Origin: Woeseiaceae bacterium
Lineage (GTDB): Bacteria > Pseudomonadota > Gammaproteobacteria > Steroidobacterales > Woeseiaceae
Assembly: GCA_021773075.1 (NCBI GenBank)
Contig: JAJFKT010000015.1
Span: 109,022 to 173,021, forward strand
Length of the DNA: 64,000 nucleotides
Reading direction: 5' to 3'
This document shows positions 10,838 through 20,316 of this stretch, one piece after another; position 1 is the first letter of the stretch, and the number at the start of each line of letters is the position of its first letter. The notes under the pieces are model-generated. The model had not been told where the DNA came from. It worked only from the letters and a program-made list of their open reading frames with translations, and made no database searches. Position numbers and translations under genes: made by a program.

Positions 10838-11620
10838 ATGAGAAAAGTATCTGTAGTTTTGAGTTTGGTCGGAATGGCCACATTGACACTGCCGTCTTTC
10901 CTTTGGGCTGAGCACCATGAGGAGGCGCCGCCGACATTGAGCGATGTCTGGCTGATGGAACCGAAGGCAGGAATGGAGGATGAATTCTTCGCCGCCGTTG
11001 CTGCGGACAAGAAGTTCCGTGACGACGCTGGCGATTCGCGGCAATGGGATGTATACACCGTTGAAATGGGTGATCATATGGGCGTGGTTCAGTTTCGCGC
11101 CTGCTGTTTTGATTGGGCGGGTCAGGATGCTTATGACGTTGAAACCAAGGAAAAGGGTTTTTCAGACCATTGGAACGAAAATGTGCATCAGTTCGTCGAT
11201 CATTATCACCACCATCTCCAGCAGATGGATTTCGAAAACAGTCATTGGCCAGAGGGCCAGGAAGAGGGACCACTTTTCGGTGTGACGACATGGAAGGTGA
11301 AAGGCGGATCGGGACCAGCCAGTTCGGACGCACGCAAAAAACTAAGCCAATTGGCGATTGAAGGTGGCTGGGGGAGCGATAGCAACAATTGGTTGTGGCA
11401 CTGGTCTCTCTCGGGAGCGCCCGATCTAATGCTTGTCTCGTCGTATGAGAACTTCGCGGCCATGGCCGATCCAGAGCAGAGCTTCATGGATTTTCTGAGC
11501 GAGGAAATCGGCGCCGAGGAGGCCGCAGAATTGTTCAAAGCGTTCAATTCCGGACTGGGGGAATCCGACTACACAGTTTGGCGACATCAACCCGAGTTAT
11601 CTTCGGCCCGTGCCGATTAA
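10838..11620 (+). CDS. Secreted hypothetical protein
   Basis: RBS-like GAGGAG upstream of ATG, signal peptide MRKVSVVLSLVGMATLTLPSFLWA, followed by a hairpin terminator. Confidence 0.75.
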   Translation: MRKVSVVLSLVGMATLTLPSFLWAEHHEEAPPTLSDVWLMEPKAGMEDEFFAAVAADKKFRDDAGDSRQWDVYTVEMGDHMGVVQFRACCFDWAGQDAYDVETKEKGFSDHWNENVHQFVDHYHHHLQQMDFENSHWPEGQEEGPLFGVTTWKVKGGSGPASSDARKKLSQLAIEGGWGSDSNNWLWHWSLSGAPDLMLVSSYENFAAMADPEQSFMDFLSEEIGAEEAAELFKAFNSGLGESDYTVWRHQPELSSARAD

Positions 11621-11649
11621 AAGAGCGCATCACAGCGGCTAAGCCCAGA

Positions 11650-11674
11650 AAGCCCGCGAAAGCGGGCTTTTTTT
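11650..11674 (+). terminator. Rho-independent terminator
   Basis: AAGCCCGC-GAAA-GCGGGCTT followed by a T-run. Confidence 0.9.
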
Positions 11675-11682
11675 ATACTTTA

Positions 11683-11714
11683 CCTAGAACTGCATAGTAT
11701 TATATAGTTCTAGG
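11683..11714. promoter_or_regulatory. Perfect 9-bp inverted repeat CCTAGAACT-N14-AGTTCTAGG, operator or hairpin candidate
   Basis: Read directly: cctagaactgcatagtattatatagttctagg, 56 nt before the TPR gene start. Confidence 0.5.
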
Positions 11715-11769
11715 CATATATCGACAGCGAACATTCGAAAGTGCGGGAAGCTACCGAGAATGTATCGAC

Positions 11770-13116
11770 ATGAAGATTCAACAATTCACAGCCGCGGGCG
11801 CACTGGCGCTGGTTCTGGCGCTAAGCTCAAATCCGGCATTCGCACAACGGGCCAACCAGCCGGAAGAAGACCCGCAAACGACTCGACAGGCACAGGCGGT
11901 TAGTCGCGCTCTTTATGAAGTCATCGAGAAGGCTCAGGTATTCGTGGAGGCGGAGGATTTCGCTGCTGCTGTTTCGCTGCTGACAGCGCGCATCGAAAAG
12001 GGCGGCCTCACTGAATACGAACTTGCGAATCTGTATCAGTATCTGGGATTCAGTTTGCACAACATGGGTGACACCAAAGCGGCGATCGCCGCGTTCAGCA
12101 ATATATTGGCTATCGAATCCCTGGAAGAGCAGATGCGAAAGTCGACGCTGTATACGATTTCACAGTTGTACACCGTCGAAGAACGCTACGACGAGGCATT
12201 GCAAAGTACAGAGGCCTGGTTTGAGCTGGAGCCGAACCCGGCACCCGGCGCATTAATCCTGTATGCACAAATTTTGTACCAGCTCGGTCGCTATGGCGAC
12301 ATGATCGCGCCAATTGAGGAAGCGCTATCCGTCGCTGAAACGCGGGGCAGGCAAGCCAAAGAACAGTGGTACACGCTATTGAGCTTTGCCTATTTTCAAC
12401 AAGAAAATTTCGTGAAAATTCGCGATATCAACAAGATCCTGATCGCCAACTGGCCAAAGAAACAGTACTGGCTTTATCTGGCCAACGCCTATAGAGAGCT
12501 GGATAAAGAAGATGAGCTCTTGGCGGCCTACGATTCTGCGCACCTGCAGGGGATGCTCGAGTCCGAAGCCGAGCTCGTTACCCTGGCACAACTCTATCTG
12601 CAGGCAGAGCTTCCATTCAAAGCGGCCAAACTGCTGGAAACCGAAATGGAAAGCGGCAGGATCGAGAAAACGACCAAGAACTATCGCCTACTGTCTCAAG
12701 CGTGGTCTCTGGCGAGGGAGGACGAGAAGGCGGTCGGGCCACTAAAGATTGCCGCCGAGCGGCATGATAATGGCGATTTGTATATTCGGCTCGCCAATGT
12801 CTACACGAATCTCGAGCAGAATCAGAATTGCGTCGATGCGGCGGAGGCGGGGATCAACAAGGGCGGACTCAAGAGCCCCGATTACGCACAAATGTCGCTC
12901 GGCATGTGTTTGTACAACCTGCACGAGTACGTAGCGGCCATCCGGGTATTCCGGCGCGCGGAAAAAACAGCGCGTTCTGCATCGACGGCCAAACAGTGGA
13001 TTCGGATCGCGAATATCGACATCCGGCGCGATCAGGAAATCGAAAAAGCCGAAGCTCAGGCTACCAGGCGATTTCAGGACCTGGCGGCACGGCGTGCTGC
13101 CAGTGATCGGAGCTAG
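11770..13116 (+). CDS. Secreted tetratricopeptide-repeat protein
   Basis: Signal peptide MKIQQFTAAGALALVLALSSNPAFA; repeated TPR-like helices (YELANLYQYLGFSLHNMGDTKAAIAAFSNIL etc.). Confidence 0.8.
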   Translation: MKIQQFTAAGALALVLALSSNPAFAQRANQPEEDPQTTRQAQAVSRALYEVIEKAQVFVEAEDFAAAVSLLTARIEKGGLTEYELANLYQYLGFSLHNMGDTKAAIAAFSNILAIESLEEQMRKSTLYTISQLYTVEERYDEALQSTEAWFELEPNPAPGALILYAQILYQLGRYGDMIAPIEEALSVAETRGRQAKEQWYTLLSFAYFQQENFVKIRDINKILIANWPKKQYWLYLANAYRELDKEDELLAAYDSAHLQGMLESEAELVTLAQLYLQAELPFKAAKLLETEMESGRIEKTTKNYRLLSQAWSLAREDEKAVGPLKIAAERHDNGDLYIRLANVYTNLEQNQNCVDAAEAGINKGGLKSPDYAQMSLGMCLYNLHEYVAAIRVFRRAEKTARSASTAKQWIRIANIDIRRDQEIEKAEAQATRRFQDLAARRAASDRS

Positions 13117-13222
13117 CTGCCCGCCAGTCCAGTCAAAGATCCGCGTACCTGATTATTGCTTGTAATTACTGTTCGCCAGTTGTACCATTACCGCACATGG
13201 TGCATATGGGACGGTAGAAGCA

Positions 13223-13612
13223 ATGGAAATCACTACAGACATTGACGATCCGCAACCGCTGTTTGCCCAATTGATCGCACAGGTCAAACAGGCGGTGCTC
13301 ACCGGACAGGTAAGTCCGGGGGATCCTCTGCCGTCAATTCGACAGCTCGCTAATGATCTGGAGCTAAATAGTAAGACGGTTGCGAAGGCATACCGTTTGT
13401 TGGAGCGAGATTCGGTCGTGCAGACGCGAGGCTATCGAGGGACGTTTGTTCATGCGGACGCATTGGCGAACAGCACAGTCGATTTGACCGAGTGGGTGGT
13501 CGGCAAGTTAAGCGAGATAATAGCGGCATTCAGGGAATCGGGCGTCACAGACTCCGAGATTCGAATTGCTTTTGGCAATGTAATGAATGACCGCAGCAAA
13601 TTAGGAGCCTGA
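13223..13612 (+). CDS. GntR family regulator, YtrA-type (short)
   Basis: PLFAQLIAQVKQAVLTGQVSPGDPLPSIRQLANDLELNSKTVAKAYRLLERD, typical GntR winged HTH. Confidence 0.9.
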   Translation: MEITTDIDDPQPLFAQLIAQVKQAVLTGQVSPGDPLPSIRQLANDLELNSKTVAKAYRLLERDSVVQTRGYRGTFVHADALANSTVDLTEWVVGKLSEIIAAFRESGVTDSEIRIAFGNVMNDRSKLGA

Positions 13613-13615
13613 ATA

Positions 13616-14497
13616 ATGTCGACCTGGACAAATACACTTTTCTACATCACTTTCCTGAGCCAGATATTTCTGATCTCATACTATTTCCCAAACAAACTAA
13701 TTGCTCGTATGAAATGGGTGCTTGAGACGTATCCCCCTTCGGAGTATCCGAAGCTTTATCCGAAGCCGCTTGAGTATTATAAAATTGGCCGACTGGGGTT
13801 CAAGCTCGCAACGCGAGGTGTCCTGGTACTCGGCTTCCTGATTCTGTTCGCAGTCATATTTGTCGTTGACCACAGTAGCTTTGCCGATGACGGGTATATC
13901 TCGGAGTTCTGGCCTGCACTCTACGGGATGATCCAGTTTGCGCCACTCATGGTTTTAGAATTCACCGAGTTCAGCCAGTTCAAGCTCATGCGCAAAGCAA
14001 ACACGGCTACGAAACGGACGGCAGCTCTACGCCCGCGCCGCCTTTTCGATTTCGTCTCGCCCAGGCTCGTTGCTATTGCGATTCTCCTGTACATCACGGT
14101 CATCATTTTCGATCTCTATGTGCACGACTTTGTTATCGCTTGGGACCACGATACGTTCCAGAGAGCGGCTGTTATTACAGTGACTAATCTGTTCCTCGGC
14201 GGCTTCGGCGTCTGGAACCTGTACGGTCGAAAACAAAATCCGCACCAGACCCCCGAGGATCGAAACAAACTAATTGGGGCAGCCTTGAGCTCGCTGGTCT
14301 TTGTCAGCATGGCGATGAGTGTCTTTTTCATAACGCAAATTGCAGACGATGTTATCGAAATGAGTTTTCTCGACGCCACACTGATGAGCTTCTACTTTCA
14401 GGCCATAACCTACTTGTCAGTCGGACACACCTTGCGAAGTGTCAGGCTTGATGACATTGATTTCGATGTCTACAGGAATGCTACGGCCACTACCTAG
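13616..14497 (+). CDS. Multi-pass membrane protein, co-transcribed with the GntR gene
   Basis: Starts 3 nt after the GntR stop; several hydrophobic segments. Confidence 0.75.
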   Translation: MSTWTNTLFYITFLSQIFLISYYFPNKLIARMKWVLETYPPSEYPKLYPKPLEYYKIGRLGFKLATRGVLVLGFLILFAVIFVVDHSSFADDGYISEFWPALYGMIQFAPLMVLEFTEFSQFKLMRKANTATKRTAALRPRRLFDFVSPRLVAIAILLYITVIIFDLYVHDFVIAWDHDTFQRAAVITVTNLFLGGFGVWNLYGRKQNPHQTPEDRNKLIGAALSSLVFVSMAMSVFFITQIADDVIEMSFLDATLMSFYFQAITYLSVGHTLRSVRLDDIDFDVYRNATATT

Positions 14498-14600
14498 CCG
14501 CTCGCTTTTGGCCAGGGATTCGCCGTATTATGGAATCTCCGCTACGTTCCTGAGCGGAATAGAGCAATAATGGTACAAACGACAAAAACAAGACAATTTC

Positions 14601-15770
14601 ATGCAAGAACACAGTTCTTCAATTGGCAGCCAGGCGTTCGGGGAGCACGCTGACACCGGGCTGATCGTTGCCTACCATTCGCACCAGGATGCTTTGCGGT
14701 TCCTGGCGTCTTCGCTGGGTCAGACGAATGGCGTAGCGCTTTTGCAAGGTCCCGCTGGGTCCGGCAAGAGCACCATTATCAAGGAGCAACAAAGCTGGTC
14801 TCTTCGCGAATCGGCGGTCGCGCTGATGGACGGCATTCACCTTAGCCCCCGGCAGCTACTAAGCGAAATGCTGTCGCAGTTCGATATCAACTTTACGACA
14901 GAACACGACGAGCACCTGTTGCAGTTATTAAATGGCTTTCTGACACAGCAGACCAGTAGCGGACGGACCCCGGTGCTGATCATCGATAACGCGGATCGGG
15001 CGACACCCAGTGCGCTCAGACTGTTGAACTGGCTCGCGGCTCTGGATGCGCGCGGCAATTACGCGCTGCGTATTGTACTAACGGGTAAAGAGCGACTTAG
15101 AGCACTGCTGAAAAGCGACAGCATGCGTAGTTTCGTACGTCGCCATCCCGCAATTTATTCCCTGAATCCAATGACGCCGCAGGAATCGACTATCTATTTG
15201 CGAACGCGTCACATCGCCGCAGGTGGCAAACGCAGTGACGAAGCGTTCACGGTAAAGGTCTGCGAAAAGCTGCATGAGTTATCGGGCGGATGGCCTGGCC
15301 TGTTGAACCGGTGTGCCTTGAAAGCAATGCAACGGCTGGACGAGTTGGAGTCGGCGAAGCCAGTGCCGCGCATAATAGTCTCGCGCGATGGCGAGCAAAT
15401 GGCCGAGTATGAATTAACCGAGCGACAATATCTGATCGGGCGCAACGAGCTTTCGGATATTGTTATCGAAGACACCTATGTCAGCAAGATGCACGCGATG
15501 TTACAGATTTACTCAAACGCGATTGTTCTGCTCGACTTAAACAGCACCAACGGCACAACAGTAAATTCCAGAATCGTGCAAAAAACGATTCTGCGTAGCA
15601 ATGACATCATATCGCTGGGTCATTATCGCTTGAAGATCGAAAATGCCCCGGCAATTGATGCCGATATGGACGATCGTTTGAAGCTGTCAGACACGCTAAC
15701 CATGCAAAATCTCGTGGATATGCGTCGATCGCGCGCGCGCCGGACAATCAAGGCTCTCAAGCACAAATAG
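14601..15770 (+). CDS. AAA ATPase (ExeA-like) with C-terminal FHA domain, copy 2
   Basis: GPAGSGKSTI Walker A, PVLIIDNADRATPSALRLLNWL, FHA core GRNELSDIVIEDTYVSKMHAML...LLDLNSTNGTTVNSRIVQ; collinear with the 3023-4213 protein. Confidence 0.87.
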   Translation: MQEHSSSIGSQAFGEHADTGLIVAYHSHQDALRFLASSLGQTNGVALLQGPAGSGKSTIIKEQQSWSLRESAVALMDGIHLSPRQLLSEMLSQFDINFTTEHDEHLLQLLNGFLTQQTSSGRTPVLIIDNADRATPSALRLLNWLAALDARGNYALRIVLTGKERLRALLKSDSMRSFVRRHPAIYSLNPMTPQESTIYLRTRHIAAGGKRSDEAFTVKVCEKLHELSGGWPGLLNRCALKAMQRLDELESAKPVPRIIVSRDGEQMAEYELTERQYLIGRNELSDIVIEDTYVSKMHAMLQIYSNAIVLLDLNSTNGTTVNSRIVQKTILRSNDIISLGHYRLKIENAPAIDADMDDRLKLSDTLTMQNLVDMRRSRARRTIKALKHK

Positions 15771-15789
15771 CCTGCGTCGGTCTTGCATC

Positions 15790-16989
15790 TCAGTAGAACC
15801 AACTGAGCCGCAGCTGCACGTAGTCGTCCTCTGATACTGAGTGCAGCGAGTCGCCGGAGTCGGAGTTCAGGAAGCTTCGTAGTTGCAGTTCGACGGTCAA
15901 CTTGTCGCCAAAGCGACGTTCCGCTTCCACGTTCAGAAACAATTCCTGCGTATCAAGATCCACAGCGATACCAGCCAGAACGCTACTGTCGTCAGCGTCA
16001 TTGAAGGCGAGTCGCGTACCCATGAACAGGTCGTTATCAGATGCGGTTGGCGCTGAACGATCATTGCGCTCATCGTACAGGTACTCGACCAACACACCGA
16101 TATCGGCTGCGGATTCGCGTACGCCATAAAACGTGTATTCAAGTCCGGCGACCGTGGCGAAAAAAGTATCGACTCGCGTTTCCCTCGAGATCGCCTCCAG
16201 TTTCCACAGCCAGGACTCGGAGGTGTACTGGAGGTCAACGCCGACTTGCGTCATTTGGTCGTAGACCGGTACGAGCTCGTCGCCACCGCTTGCTATGACA
16301 AAGCGTGGTTCACGCGATGTTCCTTCAAATACGTGTGCGCCGATGTCGATATCGCCAATGTAATGGCTGTAGCGCAGTGCATAATCGACGTGTTTTTGCT
16401 GGTCGCCGGACTCGTATATCGGGTTGTCGGTATCCACAACCAACGGCGCGCGAAAGCGTCCCTCGATGCCGGGAAAAGTCCGCTCACGGAAGTAGGGCAT
16501 CACGTACAGTCCGAATCGACCGTAGTCCCGTTGCAGATTAATATTGATGAGCGGCTGGCCGAGTTTACTTTCCTCATCGAGGTTTTCGACGAGGTCAGTT
16601 TGATTGATGACATCGACCAAATGCCGTGATTCTGCTACTCCCCAGTAGACTTTACTGACACCTGCCGTAATATCCCAGCCATTGCCTTCGAAGCCCCAAT
16701 ACGCTTCACGCAAGTCAGCGTGAGAGCGTTCATCGTCGGTAGCGTCGATGCGCGCAAATCCCACGAAGCTTAGACGTTGCTGACCGTCGTCGCTGCGCCA
16801 GTAAAATTCGGGCTGCAACAATAAAGAGGGGCTTAGACGCTTGTCCTGCCCCTGGTACTGTCCGTCGAGCCAAAATGCCTGGGTATCGATGCCAACAAAT
16901 CCGGTGATGTCCCAGTCCTCGGCGCTCGCACCGCTAACCGCGAAAGTCGCGGCCAGCAGCGCTGCAAATTGTCGGATCCTGAGTTTCAT
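15790..16989 (-). CDS. Predicted outer-membrane beta-barrel (porin-like) protein
   Basis: Signal peptide MKLRIRQFAALLAATFAVSGASA; alternating hydrophobic strands; C-terminal ...LRLSWFY ends in an aromatic residue; adjacent to the RND gene. Confidence 0.7.
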   Translation of the reverse strand: MKLRIRQFAALLAATFAVSGASAEDWDITGFVGIDTQAFWLDGQYQGQDKRLSPSLLLQPEFYWRSDDGQQRLSFVGFARIDATDDERSHADLREAYWGFEGNGWDITAGVSKVYWGVAESRHLVDVINQTDLVENLDEESKLGQPLININLQRDYGRFGLYVMPYFRERTFPGIEGRFRAPLVVDTDNPIYESGDQQKHVDYALRYSHYIGDIDIGAHVFEGTSREPRFVIASGGDELVPVYDQMTQVGVDLQYTSESWLWKLEAISRETRVDTFFATVAGLEYTFYGVRESAADIGVLVEYLYDERNDRSAPTASDNDLFMGTRLAFNDADDSSVLAGIAVDLDTQELFLNVEAERRFGDKLTVELQLRSFLNSDSGDSLHSVSEDDYVQLRLSWFY

Positions 16990-19900
16990 CGAAGTCTCGC
17001 GAGGCGACCCTTCACGAAGTCGTTGTCTTCGAGGCCAATACCAAACTGATAGTCACCGTAGAGAAAGTCAGTACTCTTGCCAGTCTGATGATTCACCATT
17101 GCCATGCGGTGGCTGCGCCACACGCCGTTGTAATCACGGTAGTCATCCAGCGTTAGCGTTTTCAGCAGGTCGCCGCGACGGTCATAGAACTCCACTTTTC
17201 GAACCTGGAATATTTCCTGGTCAACCCAGCTCACCTGACGTGAGTAACCCGAGTTGTCGTAGCGCGGGCTGCGTTCGATAACATCCGTTTGTATCCCGGC
17301 GAGACTCTCTTCCCGCAAGTACGTGTAGTCGTACTTATTCAGTTCCAGCGCGGTGAAATCCTCGAATGCGAATTCCGATCCGACAAATGGCCCCGATTTG
17401 TTCGCTGACGAGATGCGTTTGACACGTTTTAGCGCAGGAAGGAACAGCCATTGGTCATCCGGGTCCAGAATATTGGCATGCGAAAGCAGGGCGGTTCCTT
17501 TGATGTCGTTGGGATTGTCAAAGACAACCAGCGACTTGTCGCCAACACTCTCGTCCTGAATTTCCAGTGTGGTGATTTTCAGGGTTCGAGTGGACTCCCG
17601 ACCTGCGGCGTTGCGCAGAATCATTTGCAGTTCGACCTTGCTGTCATTAAAGCCGCGATCACTGCGATCAGCTCGGGCGGCGATTTCGAAACCGCTACGT
17701 TCAGCATCGGTATCGCCGCGAACGGCTGTCTCGCCAGTCGTCGCATTGCTGTCGAACGGCATCAATGTCATTGCCAGACCTGCGAGCAGTACCAGTCCGG
17801 CAACGCTGGTCGCCGGACGGGGAAGGGCGCTTGGGTTGTTCATAATATTTACTCCTTGTGATTCTGTTTTGCGGCTAACACGGTCGAGTAACAACAACAG
17901 TGCTGGCAGGAAGAGGAAGTCGAGAATCAATGCAAAGACAATAGCGAGTGCCGTAAGAAGGCCCATGTCCGCATTCACCTTGAAGCTCGATGTCAGCAAC
18001 ACGAGGAAGCCGACAGATAAAATGATGGTGTTGACGACAATCGCGACGCCGACGCTCTTGAATGCATAACGAATCGCATCAGCCGCGCTACCGTTTTGCT
18101 CGCGTCGCGCGCGAACATATTTGGACAGTAGATGCACTGTGTCATCAACGATAATGCCAAGCGAGATAGACGCAACTGTAGCGACCGAAAAACCAACTTC
18201 GCCAACAATCAACGCCCACGCCCCGAAGGTTGCGAGAATGGGCAGACCGTTCGGAATCAAGCTCAATAAGCCGAGCCTGAAACTCTGCAAAGCGATCATC
18301 AGAATGACAGCAATTGCCAGAATGGCGACGATCGTTCCGCTGACCATGTTTTCAACATTGCGATCTGCGATGTAGGTAAACATTACTTGCGCGCTGGTGG
18401 GCTTGGCGATCATGTATTCAGGCAGGTTCCCCTGCATCCAGATCTCTGTCGCATTCAAAAGGCGCTTGGTCTCGATTGAGTCCACGTCGCCAAGGGTCGC
18501 GGTGATACGCGTTGCGGACTTGTCGATATTCACGCGATCGTTGAGATCCAGGCCGTAGGGCAGCGATAGCTCATAGAGCAGCAGAAACTGAGCTGCTTCA
18601 TCCCGGTTCTTTGGTGTCTGGTAAAAGGCCGGATCATCCGCGTGCAGATTTTTGTTAAGTCGTTTCATGATGTCCGAGAATGAATACACATGAACCACTT
18701 CAGGTTGCGCGCGCAGGAATTCCGCGAGGTTTTCGAGGCTCGCCAGGTATTCGGGGTCACTGATACCACCGCTGTTTTGGGCAGGCACTGAATACTCGAT
18801 CGGGTACATACCCAGATGCTCAAGCGCCTTGTCGCTGTCGCGCCTGAATTCAACGCGCTCGTCAAAATATTCGACCCACTGATCATTGAGGTTGATGCTG
18901 GGGATCAGCGTTATCAACAACACCGACGCGGCGCCCAGCGTTAACAGAATTCGACGCGGTTTGCTGATGACGAACTCGGCTACCCGCTCCATAGCGCGTT
19001 CGCCGCGACCGGCACTGTCAGTCTGTTTAACGCGATAGGGAAGAACGCTTATCAACGCGGGCAGCAGTGTTATTGAGAACAACCATGCAGCACCGATGCC
19101 GACGGCGGTGATGTTGCCCAAATGCCAGAACGGCGGTGAGTCGGAAAAGTTAAGCGCGAGAAAACCGACGACCGTTGTAATCGAGGTTACGCCGACGGGC
19201 AGAAAGTTGAGTCGAATGGCGTCCACAATCGCGGCGCTCTTTCGCATTCCTGCACGCATCGCGCTTCGTAGTGCGATGAGAATATGAATCGAATCAGCAA
19301 TAGCCAGTGTAAGGATGATGATCGGTGCTGAGCCGGATATGGGTGTGAGCTTGATACCCGCGAAACCGGCCCAGCCCATTCCCACCATCGATGAAAGCAT
19401 GATGACAGCCAGGGTCGCGATGGTTGCCGTAACGGACCGAATAATAAGCGCGGTCAAAATCAGGATGGCCCCGAACATCATCGGCACAAGCGTGCCAAGG
19501 TCGGACACGCCGGTTTCCGCGAATGCGTTGTTGAGCATCGATACGCCGGTCAGCGAGACGTCGATGTCCGGGTGCTGTGTCTCGATTTGTGCACGAAGAT
19601 CGCGTGCGAACTCGACCGCCTCAGGAACCTCAGTGAGGCTCTTTTCAGGGTATTGGAGTACAACATTAACGGCGGTAACCGCGCCATCGGCTGTAACCAG
19701 CTGATTTCGCAGCAGCGGCTCGGCTAATGCGACATTGCCGCGACGAGCACGTTCTTCTGCCGACATCAGCGATGGGTCTTCGTACAAATCCTCAACAATC
19801 AGGTCGTCGTCAATACCGTAGGTATGTTGGAAGTTGCTGATTGAGTCGACGCGGATGGCGAAAGGTATTTGCCACGCTGCCTCGGTTAGCGATTCGACGG

Positions 19901-20186
19901 CGGTTAGCGTATCGACGGAAAAAGCATCGCCGTTTGCCGGCTCAAGAACGAACAGGAAGTTGTCGTTCTTCGTGTAGGTCGCCTGCAGATCTTCAAAGGC
20001 GGTTAGCTCCGGGTTCTCATCGGAGAAAAAGACTCGGTAGTTATTTGCGAATTCGAGATTTTGAGCGCCGGAGCCGATGGCCACAGCGCCGACAATCGCA
20101 GCGAGAATGACCAGCCAGCGAAAACGCAGGACGGCTTTCGTGAACGTTGCCGCGAAGCGGTCAATTGGGTTGGTGGATTTAGACAT
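16986..20186 (-). CDS. RND/MMPL-family transporter fused in frame to an outer-membrane lipoprotein-sorting (LolA-like) domain
   Basis: 1066 aa: 12-TM RND/SSD architecture (residues ~1-770), then a second signal-peptide-like segment MNNPSALPRPATSVAGLVLLAGLAMTLMPFDSNA and a LolA-like domain (VFDNPNDIKGTALLSH...DDQWLFLPALKRVKRISSANKSGPFVGSEFAFEDF). Confidence 0.85.
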   Translation of the reverse strand: MSKSTNPIDRFAATFTKAVLRFRWLVILAAIVGAVAIGSGAQNLEFANNYRVFFSDENPELTAFEDLQATYTKNDNFLFVLEPANGDAFSVDTLTAVESLTEAAWQIPFAIRVDSISNFQHTYGIDDDLIVEDLYEDPSLMSAEERARRGNVALAEPLLRNQLVTADGAVTAVNVVLQYPEKSLTEVPEAVEFARDLRAQIETQHPDIDVSLTGVSMLNNAFAETGVSDLGTLVPMMFGAILILTALIIRSVTATIATLAVIMLSSMVGMGWAGFAGIKLTPISGSAPIIILTLAIADSIHILIALRSAMRAGMRKSAAIVDAIRLNFLPVGVTSITTVVGFLALNFSDSPPFWHLGNITAVGIGAAWLFSITLLPALISVLPYRVKQTDSAGRGERAMERVAEFVISKPRRILLTLGAASVLLITLIPSINLNDQWVEYFDERVEFRRDSDKALEHLGMYPIEYSVPAQNSGGISDPEYLASLENLAEFLRAQPEVVHVYSFSDIMKRLNKNLHADDPAFYQTPKNRDEAAQFLLLYELSLPYGLDLNDRVNIDKSATRITATLGDVDSIETKRLLNATEIWMQGNLPEYMIAKPTSAQVMFTYIADRNVENMVSGTIVAILAIAVILMIALQSFRLGLLSLIPNGLPILATFGAWALIVGEVGFSVATVASISLGIIVDDTVHLLSKYVRARREQNGSAADAIRYAFKSVGVAIVVNTIILSVGFLVLLTSSFKVNADMGLLTALAIVFALILDFLFLPALLLLLDRVSRKTESQGVNIMNNPSALPRPATSVAGLVLLAGLAMTLMPFDSNATTGETAVRGDTDAERSGFEIAARADRSDRGFNDSKVELQMILRNAAGRESTRTLKITTLEIQDESVGDKSLVVFDNPNDIKGTALLSHANILDPDDQWLFLPALKRVKRISSANKSGPFVGSEFAFEDFTALELNKYDYTYLREESLAGIQTDVIERSPRYDNSGYSRQVSWVDQEIFQVRKVEFYDRRGDLLKTLTLDDYRDYNGVWRSHRMAMVNHQTGKSTDFLYGDYQFGIGLEDNDFVKGRLARLR

Positions 20187-20257
20187 TTCAAATTTCCTTG
20201 TGAATCTAATTTATTACCGTTTGGTCATAAATAGCTTGAAAAAAAGAGATCAAAACA

Positions 20258-20271
20258 TGACTGATCGGTCA
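20258..20271. promoter_or_regulatory. Predicted TetR-family operator upstream of the RND fusion gene
   Basis: TGACTGATCGGTCA, one base off the perfect palindrome found before tetR; extended match TTCTTGAC(C/T)GATCAGTCAT on the minus strand. Confidence 0.7.
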
Positions 20272-20316
20272 AGAATGAAGGCAAAAAAAAGGCTTTAATT
20301 TCATGTGCTTGATGTG

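Noticed and set aside
16246-20110. Numerous plus-strand ORFs antisense to the barrel and RND genes (e.g. 16246-16629, 17569-18069, 19315-19704)
   Set aside because: Low-complexity shadow translations opposite a strong coding strand; no domains.
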